Positions 32,575-42,324 are shown, counted from the stretch's first letter. The stretch is 64,000 nt of DNA from Panorpa germanica (GCA_963678705.1 CAVMBN010000122.1:17041-81040); one strand, 5' to 3'. Notes: generated from the sequence alone by a model not told the origin. Numbers and translations are program-made.

Positions 32575-33273
32575 CGAGGCGTGTTTTTTAAGTAAGTACC
32601 GTTTTGGAATTTAAAAAAGACGTGCAAAGATATCGCAATAATTTTATTTTTACATGAAAGCCTGTACCTTAATCTACTTTTCTACATAATTTCCGTGAAT
32701 ATTGAGGTACTTGTCATAACGTGGCACCAGTTTTTGAATACCCTCCTCATAAAATTCTGCCGCCTGACTTGTCACAATGCGATACAAAACACTACGAGAA
32801 TATTGAGGAAACCAGTCGCACATTGATGAAATTGTAAAGCGTCTGTTTTCTCTCACCTTTTCTTCCACTTTCTGCACAAAATCTTCATTAAAAACCGAAG
32901 GACGCCCACTCCGTTCTTCATCATGCACATTTGTGCGGCCATCTTTAAATGCTCTCACCCATTTTCTTACCATTCCATCACTCATAATGTTTTGTCGGTA
33001 AACTTCACAGATCTCACGATGAATATCGATCGGTTTTACGGCTTTAGCACTAAGAAATCGTATAACAGCCCGTACTTCACAATCGGCGGGACTCACGATT
33101 GTCGGAGGCATCTTAAACACTTAGTAAACAACGTGTACAATGAAGAATCAGACTATAATGGCGTCAGTGCGTAGACAAGAGATGTAGGTAATCAGCGCGC
33201 ATGCGCGGAACGCCGACCGTAGCGCTGCAAAGGCGGAAACGCAAACCGGTACTTACTTAAAATACATGCCTCG
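32575..33273 (-). mobile_element. Mariner deletion derivative (699 bp) in copia integrase
   Basis: About 30-bp terminal inverted repeats (CGAGGC[G/A]TGT... with TTTTAAGTAAGTACCG) at both ends, flanked by TA duplications at 32573-32574 and 33274-33275. Full mariners are about 1.3 kb. The inner 0.6 kb, coding for most of the catalytic domain, is missing. It interrupts copia between two conserved integrase blocks. Confidence 0.92.
32674..33111 (-). CDS. Mariner transposase with in-frame deletion of the catalytic core
   Basis: ATG at 33111 (MPPTIVSPADCEVRAVIRFL) gives 145 residues to a stop at 32674. Residues 1-115 hold the paired helix-turn-helix region of mariner transposases (KPIDIHREICEVYRQNIMSD, GMVRKWVRAF, then RSGRPS as the linker motif, and a second HTH up to VLYRIVT). 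The last 30 residues (FYEEGIQKLVPRYDKYLNI...) are the normal C-terminus. The whole DD34D catalytic region between them is gone, yet the frame stays open. The product could bind the TIRs without cutting and might act as a repressor. That is inference. Typical mariner transposase length is about 345 residues. Confidence 0.85.
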   Translation of the reverse strand: MPPTIVSPADCEVRAVIRFLSAKAVKPIDIHREICEVYRQNIMSDGMVRKWVRAFKDGRTNVHDEERSGRPSVFNEDFVQKVEEKVRENRRFTISSMCDWFPQYSRSVLYRIVTSQAAEFYEEGIQKLVPRYDKYLNIHGNYVEK

Positions 33274-33275
33274 TA

Positions 33276-34199
33276 CATATGTGGCAGCATTTACAAGTTC
33301 TGCCCATAAGAACTGTGGTAGATCATTTTTTGAATGCATCATGGCTCGGGCAGTATCTACAACGGTGCGATTCTCTCTCTCATAAGGATTTTGCTGTGGT
33401 GTATATGGCATAGTCAATCTTTGGGTAATCCTTTTCTCTTGTAATATTTTTCTTACCACATTACTATCGTATTCCCTTCCATTGTCACTCAAAATAATTC
33501 TTACACGATGACCAGCATTTTTCGATGCAGTAAGCATCAATTTTAATTTTTCAGGTACTCGAGATTTCCTTCTCATAAAATATACAAATCTAAATCTAGA
33601 GAATTCACCTTTAAATATAACAAAGATAGATGATTCAAAAGGACCACATACGTCACTTGATACTAGCATACCTGGTTTATCTCTGGTTCCAAATTTGTTT
33701 CTATGAGTTTTACCGTATACACAGCTCAGTGTCCAGTTTTACCTAAATCCCAAGTTCTCTTTTAATTGTGGCTTTCACATGACGTTTATTTTGATGTCTC
33801 ATCCTTTCATGGTACAGTTGCAAAATATTATTACTATTCACAGTATTTACCGAAACTTTAAGAAAAACAATTCTCACGTCTAGTTTAGACCACCAGGGTG
33901 ATTTCTACTCCCAAACAACACAATCTTCTCATTTATTTTTAGTTGGCAAACAGCAACATTGGAAATAAATTCACTATTAATTTGTTTATCATGAGCAGCT
34001 AGAGAAAAAAACAGATTTTTCTTAATATCAGGGACGTACCACACATCTGTTAAAGTTAAGTTGTTCCATCGTCATTAATCATTGCTTGAACCTAAACAGT
34101 TCCTTTATCTACAGCTTTAACACAATCACTATTTGCAATTATCACATTATGAGAAATATTTTCGTCAAACGGTGTGTATTCAGAGAACACATCTCTTTT
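33276..34199 (-). pseudogene. Copia integrase core
   Basis: Frame 33669-33253: VSSDVCGPF (first catalytic Asp), IILSDNGREYDSNVVRKIL (second Asp), PYTPQQNPYERENRTVVDTA (Glu-containing helix, here with Y-E-R-E where G-V-A/S-E is usual) and LWAELVNAATYV, where the mariner insertion cuts the gene. Upstream, 33670-34199 contains the zinc motif region in shifted frames with a conserved KRHVKATIKREL-like stretch. Integrase inserts copia DNA in the genome. It is inactive here. Confidence 0.85.
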
Positions 34200-34622
34200 A
34201 TTCACTATGCGACTTGTCGGTCCACTGTCAACATAGAAAAAAACATCAGTTTTTTCAGTATTGAGTACATGATTTGAGAACGCAAAAAGTATGTTTGATT
34301 ATCATTTGGTTTATTACTTTTCTCAGGCTTAGGTCTTCCATCTGCCTTCCATTTATTATAAAAAATAATTTTATGTGGACCTTTTACAATTATTACAAAT
34401 ATATTGTTTTTGGATAGATTTATATCCTTTATATTTTTCAATCTTACCACTACTAGAGGGTTTATGAGTGAAAAGTGCTTCATGACTAATGTTCTCTTTC
34501 CCGTTTAACGCCCTCTCATACATACAGAGTTGTGTAGTGAGATTATTTAAGGTCCTTTCTTTTTTAGACACAAGTATCCAACTTGATCTAAATGAAAAGT
34601 AATTTTCAGGCCATGAATCCAA
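34200..34622 (-). pseudogene. Copia nucleocapsid zinc knuckle and protease
   Basis: Frame 34622-34371 ends with YICNNCKRST, the first half of a CCHC knuckle, after which the frame shifts. In the following frame the His/Cys half and KWKADGRPKP appear. At about 34240-34205 FFYVDSGPTSRIV carries the D-S-G active site of the copia aspartic protease. Stops near 34370 and 34200 break it. Confidence 0.75.
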
Positions 34623-35240
34623 TATTTTACATTATAATAATAAATCTGGAAATTTTGAACTTCCGTCCTTTGTAAGTTCTACATTTAAATTACTCCAGAT
34701 GTTTTTAATATAGAGGTATGACTTGCAATGTCATCTATTTCATTCCTCTTATAACTAAAAAATTGTAAGCATAAATCAAACGCTCGATCCTCATCAGACC
34801 CATCAAAGAGCCGATTCAGTCCACTCTAAACTTCAGCAGAACTCATGAATCTCATTACAAGTTTTAGTATGTCTTCAGTCATGTTTGTAGTCAGTACTTA
34901 CAGAGCACTTCTATCAATTTTAAGAAAATCTTTAAATTTTTTATCATATTCTGATTTCTCAAATATCGTTGCACCTAGCTCAGGCAGCTAAGGAGCTTTC
35001 AGTTTACCTTCCTAACAGAGCACTACTATCAATTTTAAGAAAATCTTTAAATTTCTTATCATATTCTGATTTCTCAAATATCGTTGCACCTAGCTCAGGC
35101 AGCTGAGGAGCTTTCAGTTTACCTTCCTCAACATCCAATGCTCCTTCTATGCTACGTAATAGAATTACAGCTTTATATTTCCATGTAGTCAAATTACTTT
35201 TACCTTCAAGTAAACCAATTTGCATTCTTAGGAAATCCAT
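34623..35240 (-). pseudogene. Copia gag, with a 115-bp tandem duplication
   Basis: ATG at about 35240 begins MDFLRMQIGLLEGKSNLTTW, a typical copia Gag start with the L-x-G-x-x-N-(Y/F)-x-x-W pattern, and continues to a stop near 35004 created at the duplication junction. The duplicated block (34901-35015 and 35016-35120) shifts the frame. The rest of gag (34623-34900) is decayed, with the DEDRAFDLCLQFFSYKRN-like region visible near 34800-34740 on the minus strand. Confidence 0.75.
34901..35120. repeat. 115-bp tandem duplication in copia gag
   Basis: Copy 1 34901-35015 and copy 2 35016-35120 share CAGAGCACT[T/A]CTATCAATTT and all that follows up to the TTTACCTTCCT block, with only a few differences. 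It is a local duplication after insertion. Confidence 0.93.
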
Positions 35241-35343
35241 TTTTCACATATGTGATTATGTCGTTTTAGATAAACAATAATACAATATGACACAAACGCA
35301 GAACAAATATTTTTTCTTTTTAATAGAACTGGTACATAACCTT

Positions 35344-35545
35344 TTGTAATTTATGTACTGAAAACAAAACGCACTATTTTTTTATTATTTTTATATTTAT
35401 TGGTAATATAAAACGATTAACAAAAAATACATGTGCTGAAGACAATTAATTTAATAGAATAATAATACAAACACAAGCTAATCAACACGTAGTGATGATA
35501 TAAAACCAATAACCAAAGCCTACTGAATATGATAAATTCAATAAA
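35344..35545 (-). repeat. 5' LTR of the copia element
   Basis: In element sense it begins TGTTACGGTTATTTTATTGA at 35545 and runs to about 35344. A fragment of the same LTR is at 19495-19613 and a truncated partner at 23997-24092. Confidence 0.65.
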
Positions 35546-35954
35546 ATAACCGTAACATATCAGAAGTTGGATAATACATGAAAATTCTTATTTTCCAATA
35601 CGCGGTAAGTGCCAAAATAGTGAAATAGAGAAAAAAGTATTTTTTCTTTGTTTGGGCGTGACAAATGTTTAATTTATGTGTGAGCAACGGTATGGCTAAT
35701 ACACTGACATGGTTATAAATACATTTTTTGTTATTATACTTATTATATTGTTATAACTAGTTTATATAAATTATCTAATAACATTTTTTCTTGTTAATTT
35801 TATTAATGGTAATATTTTGAAATTAGAGTATTACCCATTGTTGATACTCTTTTTCTGTTGGTCATCACACTAGCTCAATTGGCTTCGTTTTCTTTAATCT
35901 TCTTGTCAGTCCATCCGTGTGCTGCAGGTGAAGCGCTTCCACGTTGACATGGTG

Positions 35955-36350
35955 TTAGAGATAGAGGTGCTTTCTTGCAACTTTCGTAATTTCTTTAGCT
36001 ACTGTAGTTACTTTGAGATCATTATGTATGTCGCTATTGCGGACATACCATGGTACATTCACTATGTTCCTCAGAACTTTATTTTGGAAAGTCTGAATCG
36101 ATATGAAGTTGCAATTCTTAGTACAGCCCCGTAGCTGGATTCCATATATCCAAAGTGGATTCAATATTTCCTTATGCAGCATTAGCTTGTTATGTATGGA
36201 TAATGTGGATTTGCGTCCCATTAGGCAGCACATTTTTTTCTTTCTTATTTTCAGTTCATCTCTCTTTTTCTTTACGTGAACCTTTCATTGAAGTTTGCCA
36301 TCTAAAGTCATTTCTAGATACTTTCCTCTATTCGCATACGGAATAGCTTG
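35955..36350 (-). pseudogene. Jockey ORF2 C-terminal region
   Basis: Sense order: GKYLEMTLDGKL near 36330 (the KYLGxxLD block after the RT palm), LLxGRKS-type CCLMGRKSTLSIHNKLMLHK, then WIYGIQLRGC and FQNKVLRNIVNVPWYVRN, the conserved jockey tail ending with a frame stop at 35955. A stop at about 36300 and a shift near 36235 break it. Confidence 0.85.
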
Positions 36351-36354
36351 GTTG

Positions 36355-37043
36355 GTGTATAGCTATATCTAGTCTGAATTGTAAGGTCAGACTCTTTGTG
36401 CTAAAAGTGTTTAGTTAGGACTGGTTTCTAGTAAACAGACTTTCACTACACATAATATGGGCATATAGAGTTTTCTATATGCTTAGAGTTCTTCTAAGAG
36501 TTCTAGAGTTCTAACACGCCGCAGGTCTAAACAATAGCGTTAGCCTATATAAATCTTTCTCTAATGTGTTTTTCTAATTTAAAATATTATAATTGAGCTT
36601 ATAATACATTATTCGAGTAATGATCACAAAAGAGCGTTGTTCTCAGTCGAAATATGAATTTTGTCACCGCGATTGTAGTTTCCTAATTAAATATAATATA
36701 TTTGTTTTTATATTATATCACAAAACGCGTGTGCATTCTAGAATATACGAATTCTATCTGATTAATACATATTAGGCAGTAAAATGCCATGCATTTGGTC
36801 TAAGCTAAACCATTGAGAGTGGGGGTAACTGAGAGGCAAGCCTTGACAGCTCGGCAGACGTGTCCTAACGTAAACCTTGATGGCTTATGCAATAGTAATA
36901 TTAATTGAACCAATGTATATTAGTAACCGACATCTTATGACTAATAATAATATTCATGAAATCTTAAGAATAACAATAACATTTATAATATCAATAATTC
37001 ATCTTAAAACTAACAATAGTAAATTAAGTTTACACATTTATGA
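36355..37043. mobile_element. Unidentified 0.69-kb insertion in the jockey RT
   Basis: The jockey frame leaves off at DQWLETK (about 37045) and resumes with PYANRGKYLEM (about 36350), where the family has only a few residues between these blocks. The inserted 689 bp contain no recognisable protein. Short GAGTTCT repeats occur at about 36487-36510. No TSD is evident, so its class is unknown. Confidence 0.5.
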
Positions 37044-37044
37044 A

Positions 37045-37315
37045 CTATTTTGTTTCTAACCATTGGTCATTTATTAGTACCGGAATGTAATTAGTCCTTT
37101 TGTTGGTGAAATTAACATGCACCGATTTCGTTTCGTTTAATGCAATCCTCCATTTCCCTAACCATGCACTTATGTTGTTCACGGTTTCTTTCACTTTTTT
37201 GGTTGCTTTTGGCATATTATAAGCTATCGTTATTGTACCTGTATCATCTGCAAACGTTCCATTATCCAGTATCACTGTTTACATAACAGTATAGTACTGT
37301 TTGTTGTATTGTCAC
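37045..37315 (-). pseudogene. Jockey RT catalytic box region
   Basis: NGTFADDTGTITIAYNMPKA carries the FADD RT catalytic motif, followed by WLGKWRIALNETKSVHVNFT, the standard block after it in jockey elements. An in-frame stop near 37275 separates it from the last residues before the transposon insertion. Confidence 0.88.
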
Positions 37316-37431
37316 TAGTGTATTGACAACGGACCAGTAGGCGGGGCTTAAAAAACATGGCTACTGCTGGTGTGCAACCAAAGAATTAACCATAAGTTTA
37401 CATTGAATTAGTGTCATGAATTTTAATTATT

Positions 37432-37596
37432 TATGTTTTCTTTAAACCAACTTTTTCACTGGGTTGGATCAAATCCAGCTCAGAAAAATGTTAGAAATGC
37501 AGAAAAAATTCTGCAAGCTGGACATTTGATAAAATGTGGTAAAAATAATGATAATCCAAACAGTGACGTTGTGATACACAAGTATATGGTTTAGTA
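37432..37596 (+). CDS. 54-residue open frame inside the DNA transposon
   Basis: Starts at ATG (MFSLNQLFHWVGSNPAQKNV) and ends within the left arm of the palindrome. It contains NAEKILQAGHLIKCGK, which has the feel of a conserved exon rather than random sequence, and is preceded by a pyrimidine-poor AT tract. I do not recognise it with certainty. It could be a captured host exon, a relic of the parental transposase, or chance. Confidence 0.25.
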
Positions 37597-38232
37597 TAAA
37601 TTTTTTAACCGTACGGAAAAAATGCAAGTTAGATAAATTGTAGAGAATTTAAATGCGCATCTAGCCGTACTATTTTAAAAATTAAAAAAAAATATTTTAC
37701 CATAGTTTTTTGTGTTTTTCTGTTTTTGATCTCACGTTTTTTGACCATAACTAGGCGAAAAAATCAAAAAGTCCACGTTGTTTGTTCTACAAGTTGTAAA
37801 ACTTATTGTTTTAAACATTTTAAACATATTTAAACATAAAAAAAAACACTTTTCATATAATTTTATAAAAAAAACGTGAAAAAACGTGGACCAACAAAAA
37901 TTAATTTTCTACATTTACGAAACGTTTTTTCACGTTTTTTTCATAAAATTATATGAAAAGTGTTTTTTTTTTCTAATGTATAAATATGTTTAAAACAATA
38001 AGTTTTACAACTTGTAGAACAAACAACGTGGACTTTTTGATTTTGTCGCCTAGTTATGGTCAAAAAACGTGAGGTCAAAAACAGAAAAACACAAAAAACT
38101 ATGGTAAAATATTTTTTTTAAATTTTTAAAATAGTACGGCTAGATGCGCATTTAAATTCTCTACAATTTATCTAACTTGCATTTTTTCCGTACGGTTAAA
38201 AAATTTATACTAAACCATATACTTGTGTATCA
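37572..38232. repeat. Near-perfect 661-bp palindrome (foldback core)
   Basis: Left arm 37572-37887 and right arm 37922-38232 are reverse complements, starting TGATACACAAG at each outer end, with a 34-bp spacer. In a 79-bp stretch compared by eye only two positions differ. A transcript would fold into a hairpin of over 300 bp. Confidence 0.95.
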
Positions 38233-38574
38233 AGTGCATACTAAAACTAGTACTTCTTTTGACCACCAGACGTCGTGGCCAAAGTGGTCAGTTGTCAATA
38301 GTGTATACAGGATAGGGCCTAGTACACTTCCTTGTAGAACTGTAGCATTTATTTTTTTAATACTTGAGAATTGGTCTTCTACTTTGACTCTGAACAGCCT
38401 ATTATCTATATATGACTTTAGTTTGTATTCTTGGCCTTTATGCCATACTCTGTCAAACGCCTGAGAGACATCTATGAATACAGTATTCAAAAAGACCTCC
38501 AAGTAGCTAAGCCGCCGAGTAAATATAAAGAGCCAAGCCCTGATAAAAGCGCACTCACTTATATAGGCCAGCAA
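38230..38574 (-). pseudogene. Jockey RT finger and palm part
   Basis: NTVFIDVSQAFDRVWHKG is RT motif A with its catalytic Asp, and VLQGSVLGPILYTLL is motif B. The frame then enters the DNA transposon at 38306, so the last 25 residues (from about 38305 to 38230) belong to that insert. The start of the frame is not native. Confidence 0.85.
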
Positions 38575-38579
38575 AAGGA

Positions 38580-39742
38580 GAAGGGATCGTGACTAGCTGT
38601 AACCTGGTTGGTGAAAGAGGTCCCTTGTGGCGCAAATATAAATGAATTTGTCACAAAACAATAAATAATTTGTAATTTGACAAAAATGTTAAAATAAATA
38701 AATTGGGTAACATTTTGCTGCTTAAAGGAGCAAAATGTCTGTTCCAAAATTAACCACTTATTGCTTCCATTCTGATTATCACCCTCAGAATTTCTGCAAT
38801 GTTCATAATTGCCTTTATTTCCTCATTATTGTCCAATGTGATCATAAAAAGCCGTAAAGGTTTTTTTGTGTTTCTCTGTAGTACATTTACAGCATCTTAT
38901 TACGTTCAATGTTTTCTCTCTGAGATCACTTATAACCGCTTCACTTATAACCGACCACTTATAATCACTTAGTCCGCGTGCCATCACTCTTATTGGACGC
39001 GTCTGTTTATCTTCGTACGTAAACCATTTTAGTTTTGTATTATACAATACCCGAACAAGAACTTTGTATTGCTTTTCCTCAGGTACATTAAATTTAATTT
39101 CTCCACTATTTTAGCAGTCTTGCTGTGTATGTCGCATTTTCCTTTCTCAATATGTTATAATTACTGTCGTAGTTACACATTTGGACCGTTATCGGTGGAG
39201 GCGAATGTGGTTTTCTTTCAATAGGTTTATTAATGATGGTTGTCTTAGGTGATAGCTGTTGTGGTGACACATTAGGAGAAGTATTAGTTCTTCGCTCTTT
39301 ACTCTTCCTGGTGTTCTTTTTCTTAACTATTCATTCTGTTTCTCTTCTTCGTCTGTTTTGTAATTAGTTTCCGTAGGAGTATTGTTTGTATCAGAAGTGT
39401 TCATGACATATTCTATGTCAGAAATTCTTTTTACAAGCAGGTCAATTGTTCCCTGCATGTCTTTATTGGCACTTAATGCAACTTGTAGGCTGCGCCAAAG
39501 ACTTCTTTCATTTTCTGTTTGGAAGTAACTTAGTGTTATTTAAGTCTCGGCTTGTTGTGATTGAGGATTATTGTTTGCAAGCAATTGTTGCGTATTCTGT
39601 ATCTTCTATGTTTTCTCGTATCGAGATGGATTTTGTTTAGGTGGTGTCCTATTCTTTTTATTAATTTTTTTGAATGGAATGTCATTCCTTCTTGTTGTTG
39701 TTCAGTAGCAACAACTGACGAATTGGCCAGGTTCCTAACCAA
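38580..39742 (-). pseudogene. Jockey ORF1 (Gag-like) remnant
   Basis: Frame 39047-38826 contains LKWFTYEDKQTRPIRVMARG, the PRE_C2HC-type domain found before the zinc knuckles of jockey ORF1, and then cysteine-containing sequence near CCKCTTEKHKK. Frame 39748-39536 encodes a basic N-terminal portion (LDTRKHRRYRIRNNCLQTII). Several breaks lie between. ORF1 binds element RNA. The zinc knuckles themselves are not recognisable. Confidence 0.65.
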
Positions 39743-39890
39743 ATGCATGTGGATATGTGTTTTGAAAAAAATACGTAAAAGAATTTTTAAGTAAAAAATT
39801 TAATTTTTGTGTTGATTAAGTATGCAGAATAATACGTATTGTGAACGTGATAATGAGTAATGTGAGCGCTGAAAGCGTTGTGTAGATTTA

Positions 39891-40148
39891 TTTAAATTAT
39901 AATATTACATGTTCTCAAACTTTTTATCACACTTTGATTTCATTAAGTAATCATCCGCGAACTTCTTTTCAATAATAATTATCTCTTCGATATAAATTTT
40001 TGTATGTTCCAATATTTACTCCTGTTTCGAAATTTCCAATCTTTACTCTGATACTTATTAACTTCAACTAAACAATGTCCGTATTATTCCACTCCACCAA
40101 TGTCACTCCAATTGAAAAGTTTGAGAACATGTGATATTATAATTTAAA
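39891..40148. repeat. Inverted segment bounded by 34-bp inverted repeats in Ty3/gypsy copy 2
   Basis: Arms 39891-39924 and 40115-40148 are complementary with one mismatch. The 190 bp between them match 6885-7065 of copy 1 in the opposite orientation, while both flanks match copy 1 in direct orientation. One arm is therefore a duplicated end and the centre has been inverted. Confidence 0.85.
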
Positions 40149-40859
40149 TGGACATTGCTGTAAGCACTAAGGTGTAATGTAAAGGTTAGTGAGTTAGCAT
40201 TATCATATAACAAATTTATTAGAGACGCTAGTCTACCACCTGGATAATTTAGAAAGGCAAAGCGGTTTAAATTCGATATGAAAGAGGAGTGTTTGGTTGA
40301 CGCAGTTATAAGTTGAATACCAATCCACAGTATTAACAAGGATGTCAGATCGGCGAGATGTTCAACACAGAATTATACGGCTACAAGAGTTCACATGTTA
40401 TTACAGAATAAAGAGGCACAACATAATGTTCGCAGAGCAAGACTGATGAAAATAGTAATGAACCCAATTTAACGAATAATCGACGTGATGGAAAAGGTTA
40501 GAAATTTTGTGACAACTATGGAGATACATTTCATTTTATAGAAGAACGCCACAAGAGAAATCAAGTGCAGTGTTTTGACTATAAGAAGTATGAGCATGTT
40601 CAGAGACAGTCCCCAAATGCACCGTGAACAGAAGTGTGTAAAAGTACGTGACTAATGCAGTATCTAATCCATATATTTCTAAAATCATATATGAATAAAA
40701 AAAAGGGTAATTGACACGGCAATTCATGTACTTTAATAAGAAGAAACAATCGTTAATATTTTTTAACTAAAGATATATGAAGATTACTACATAGATTGTT
40801 TACATAGTTTCAAAGGCGCCACAGTATCAAGTAATAACATAACAAAAATACCGATATGC

Positions 40860-41159
40860 GTATGTGAAGCTAAGGCTGAAGTTAATACAGTTGTTTTAGA
40901 CGATAAGTGGATGATTTATGACTTAGTAGTTGGATGTGACTTTTTAAACAAACCTTATATAACGAAGAGCAGTGCTAAAGAGCTTACGGTAATACGATCC
41001 ATGAGACTAGTTAAAGATCAGTGTATGAATATCAGTGACGTTGAGTCAGGCTATAGAATAAACATTTACAATATGACATTTGGAAACATATACATAAAAT
41101 ATAAAGTTAATTTATTAAAGAAATGTAAAAAAAAAATGTCTTTCACTTACGCTGTGTGA
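40860..41159 (+). pseudogene. Ty3/gypsy aspartic protease remnant (copy 2)
   Basis: Contains VNTVVLDDKWMIYDLVVGCD and FLNKPYITKSSAKE, continuing about 60 residues further than copy 1 to a stop at 41157. Lysine and asparagine content rises toward the end. No DTG is seen upstream, so the N-terminal half is lost. Confidence 0.6.
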
Positions 41160-41300
41160 TTTTGAAAACGCAGTCTACAAAATTATAAATTAAATGTTTA
41201 ACAGAAAGAGAGAGAGAGAGAGAAGCGGTAAATAAAGTGAGAAAGCAGCAGATAATATTAAAAGACATTTACATTTATCTTATGCAAGTACCGTTTCAGA

Positions 41301-42084
41301 CTCTTTCCTAACAAGTTTTTGGATCTAATTAAAGCGGTTTCTTTGCAAGTAACATCTTTTTTCAACTGTTTGTGTTAATGTTGTTTCATTGTAACTTTAA
41401 ACTTCAATTTAATACCGCCCTTAATTGGTGATTGAATATTTCTTCAAAGACTATTTCTCTCTAAGGTTCTATCTGATTGTTTCAAACTGGTGTTGAATTT
41501 GCTAAAGCTTTATTTCCGTTTCTGTCAACGTTGTACTTAAACTCAAAATTATATGATAGCTAACTTATGCTTTACTTTATTTTAAATATCTGCAACCTTC
41601 TTATTAATATTCTTGACTTCCAGAGTCATTTTATTACTAACAGCTCGTAATATGATTTCTGGTTCTCCTTCTTCTTGAATTTGTTGCTTTTCCTGATTTC
41701 TTTCAATTTCATTTTGAAATGTTAACTTCTCTGTTTGATCATATTTAACTGACCCTTTTTAAAGTACATTTCTTACTTGTCGTTTGTATTTCGCAGTACA
41801 TATATAATAAGTAGTTATCTACTAAGACAGTCTGCACTTACGTTAAGCATTTATTAAAGCATCTCAATATTTTGTACAACTGTATTGAAAATTTACAAAA
41901 CTGACGCTGCTACAGAAGTAGTGTGTATGCGCCAAACGCCAGCGACCGATAACTGTGATGCCTTTTTTTTCGAATCCAGTGCCTCTCACTTCTGTAAAGA
42001 AATTAGTTAAGCCATTAGCTGCCTTGTTCGCAATAGAGGTGTGTTTTTATTTTACCGGAGAAATGTAAGGTTTATAAAGAATTG
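41301..42084. other. Unassigned stretch; possible coiled-coil fragment on the minus strand
   Basis: No clear gene. On the minus strand at about 41745-41595 a short open piece reads FQNEIERNQEKQQIQEEGEP..., charged and helical, ending in a stop. It may be an eroded Gag or other element ORF. Confidence 0.3.
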
Positions 42085-42216
42085 TTGTAAAATTTCACAT
42101 GAAACATGAAAAAGCCACTGATAATTATAATTTATTCAAAGAAGTGTGTGGCACAGAATGTTTATCGCGTGCACGTGTTTTCGAAAGGTTTAATCGTTTT
42201 TGTAGAACTTTTATTT
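42085..42216 (+). pseudogene. Mariner N-terminal helix-turn-helix fragment
   Basis: Encodes NLFKEVCGTECLSRARVFER followed by FNRF, matching the first HTH of mariner transposases (xxLxxxFGxxxxSRxxVFxWxxRF). Only about 40 residues remain. No TIRs could be matched. Confidence 0.6.
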
Positions 42217-42324
42217 TTTTATAGTGTCTATTCTGCATGAAAGAGGTGCTTAATAATAAACAACTGACTATATACTTTGCATCAATTTTATTTGATGAAA
42301 TAGTTGATCAAAAAAATTATGATA

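Larger units (their letters stand above)
23997..35545 (-). mobile_element. Ty1/copia retrotransposon, interrupted twice
   Basis: Minus-strand element in Ty1/copia order (gag, protease, integrase, RT, RNase H): gag at 35240-34630, CCHC and protease at 34620-34200, integrase at 33670-33276, RT at 32572-31496 and 24975-24700, RNase H at 24692-24139. LTR remnants lie at about 23997-24092 and 35344-35545, sharing an ACCAAAGCCTACT[A/G]AATATG block. A BEL/Pao element sits at 24976-31490 and a mariner derivative at 32575-33273. Without them the element would be about 4.3 kb. All frames carry stops, so it is inactive. Confidence 0.85.
37324..38298. mobile_element. 975-bp DNA transposon with 8-bp TSD and palindromic core
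   Basis: The 8-bp repeat TAGTGTAT (37316-37323 and 38299-38306) flanks an insert whose ends are inverted repeats of about 14 bp, TTGACAAC[G/T]GACCA. Removing it rejoins the jockey RT between its GPILYT block and the FADD block, so this is a genuine insertion. An 8-bp TSD with short TIRs fits hAT (or P). There is no transposase. Most of the element is a 661-bp palindrome (37572-38232). The remainder (37324-37571) holds a short open frame at 37432-37596. Confidence 0.75.
35729..39742 (-). mobile_element. Jockey-like LINE inserted in Ty3/gypsy copy 2
   Basis: A minus-strand non-LTR element whose 3' end, with a short A tract (TTTTTT on the plus strand), lies at 35729. It is flanked by an imperfect TSD, AAATACAT at the left and AAATGCAT at the right. 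ORF1 remnants occupy 39742-38580 and ORF2 RT remnants 38574-35955. Two later insertions split it: an unknown 0.69-kb piece at 36355-37043 and a DNA transposon at 37324-38298. The 5' part (start of ORF1, the whole ORF2 endonuclease) is missing or deleted between 38580 and 38750. Confidence 0.8.
35551..41300 (+). mobile_element. Decayed Ty3/gypsy retrotransposon, copy 2, split by a jockey LINE
   Basis: 35551-35728 matches 6550-6728 of copy 1 (from TATCAGAA to CTGACATGGTTATAAATACA). The match resumes at 39743 (GTGGATATGTGTTTTGAA) and runs, with gaps and an inversion, to 41300, which corresponds to about 8555 in copy 1. Everything between 35729 and 39742 is the jockey insertion. The protease remnant at 40860-41159 is better preserved than in copy 1. 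RT and integrase are absent, so this copy is 3'-truncated near 41300. Confidence 0.8.
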
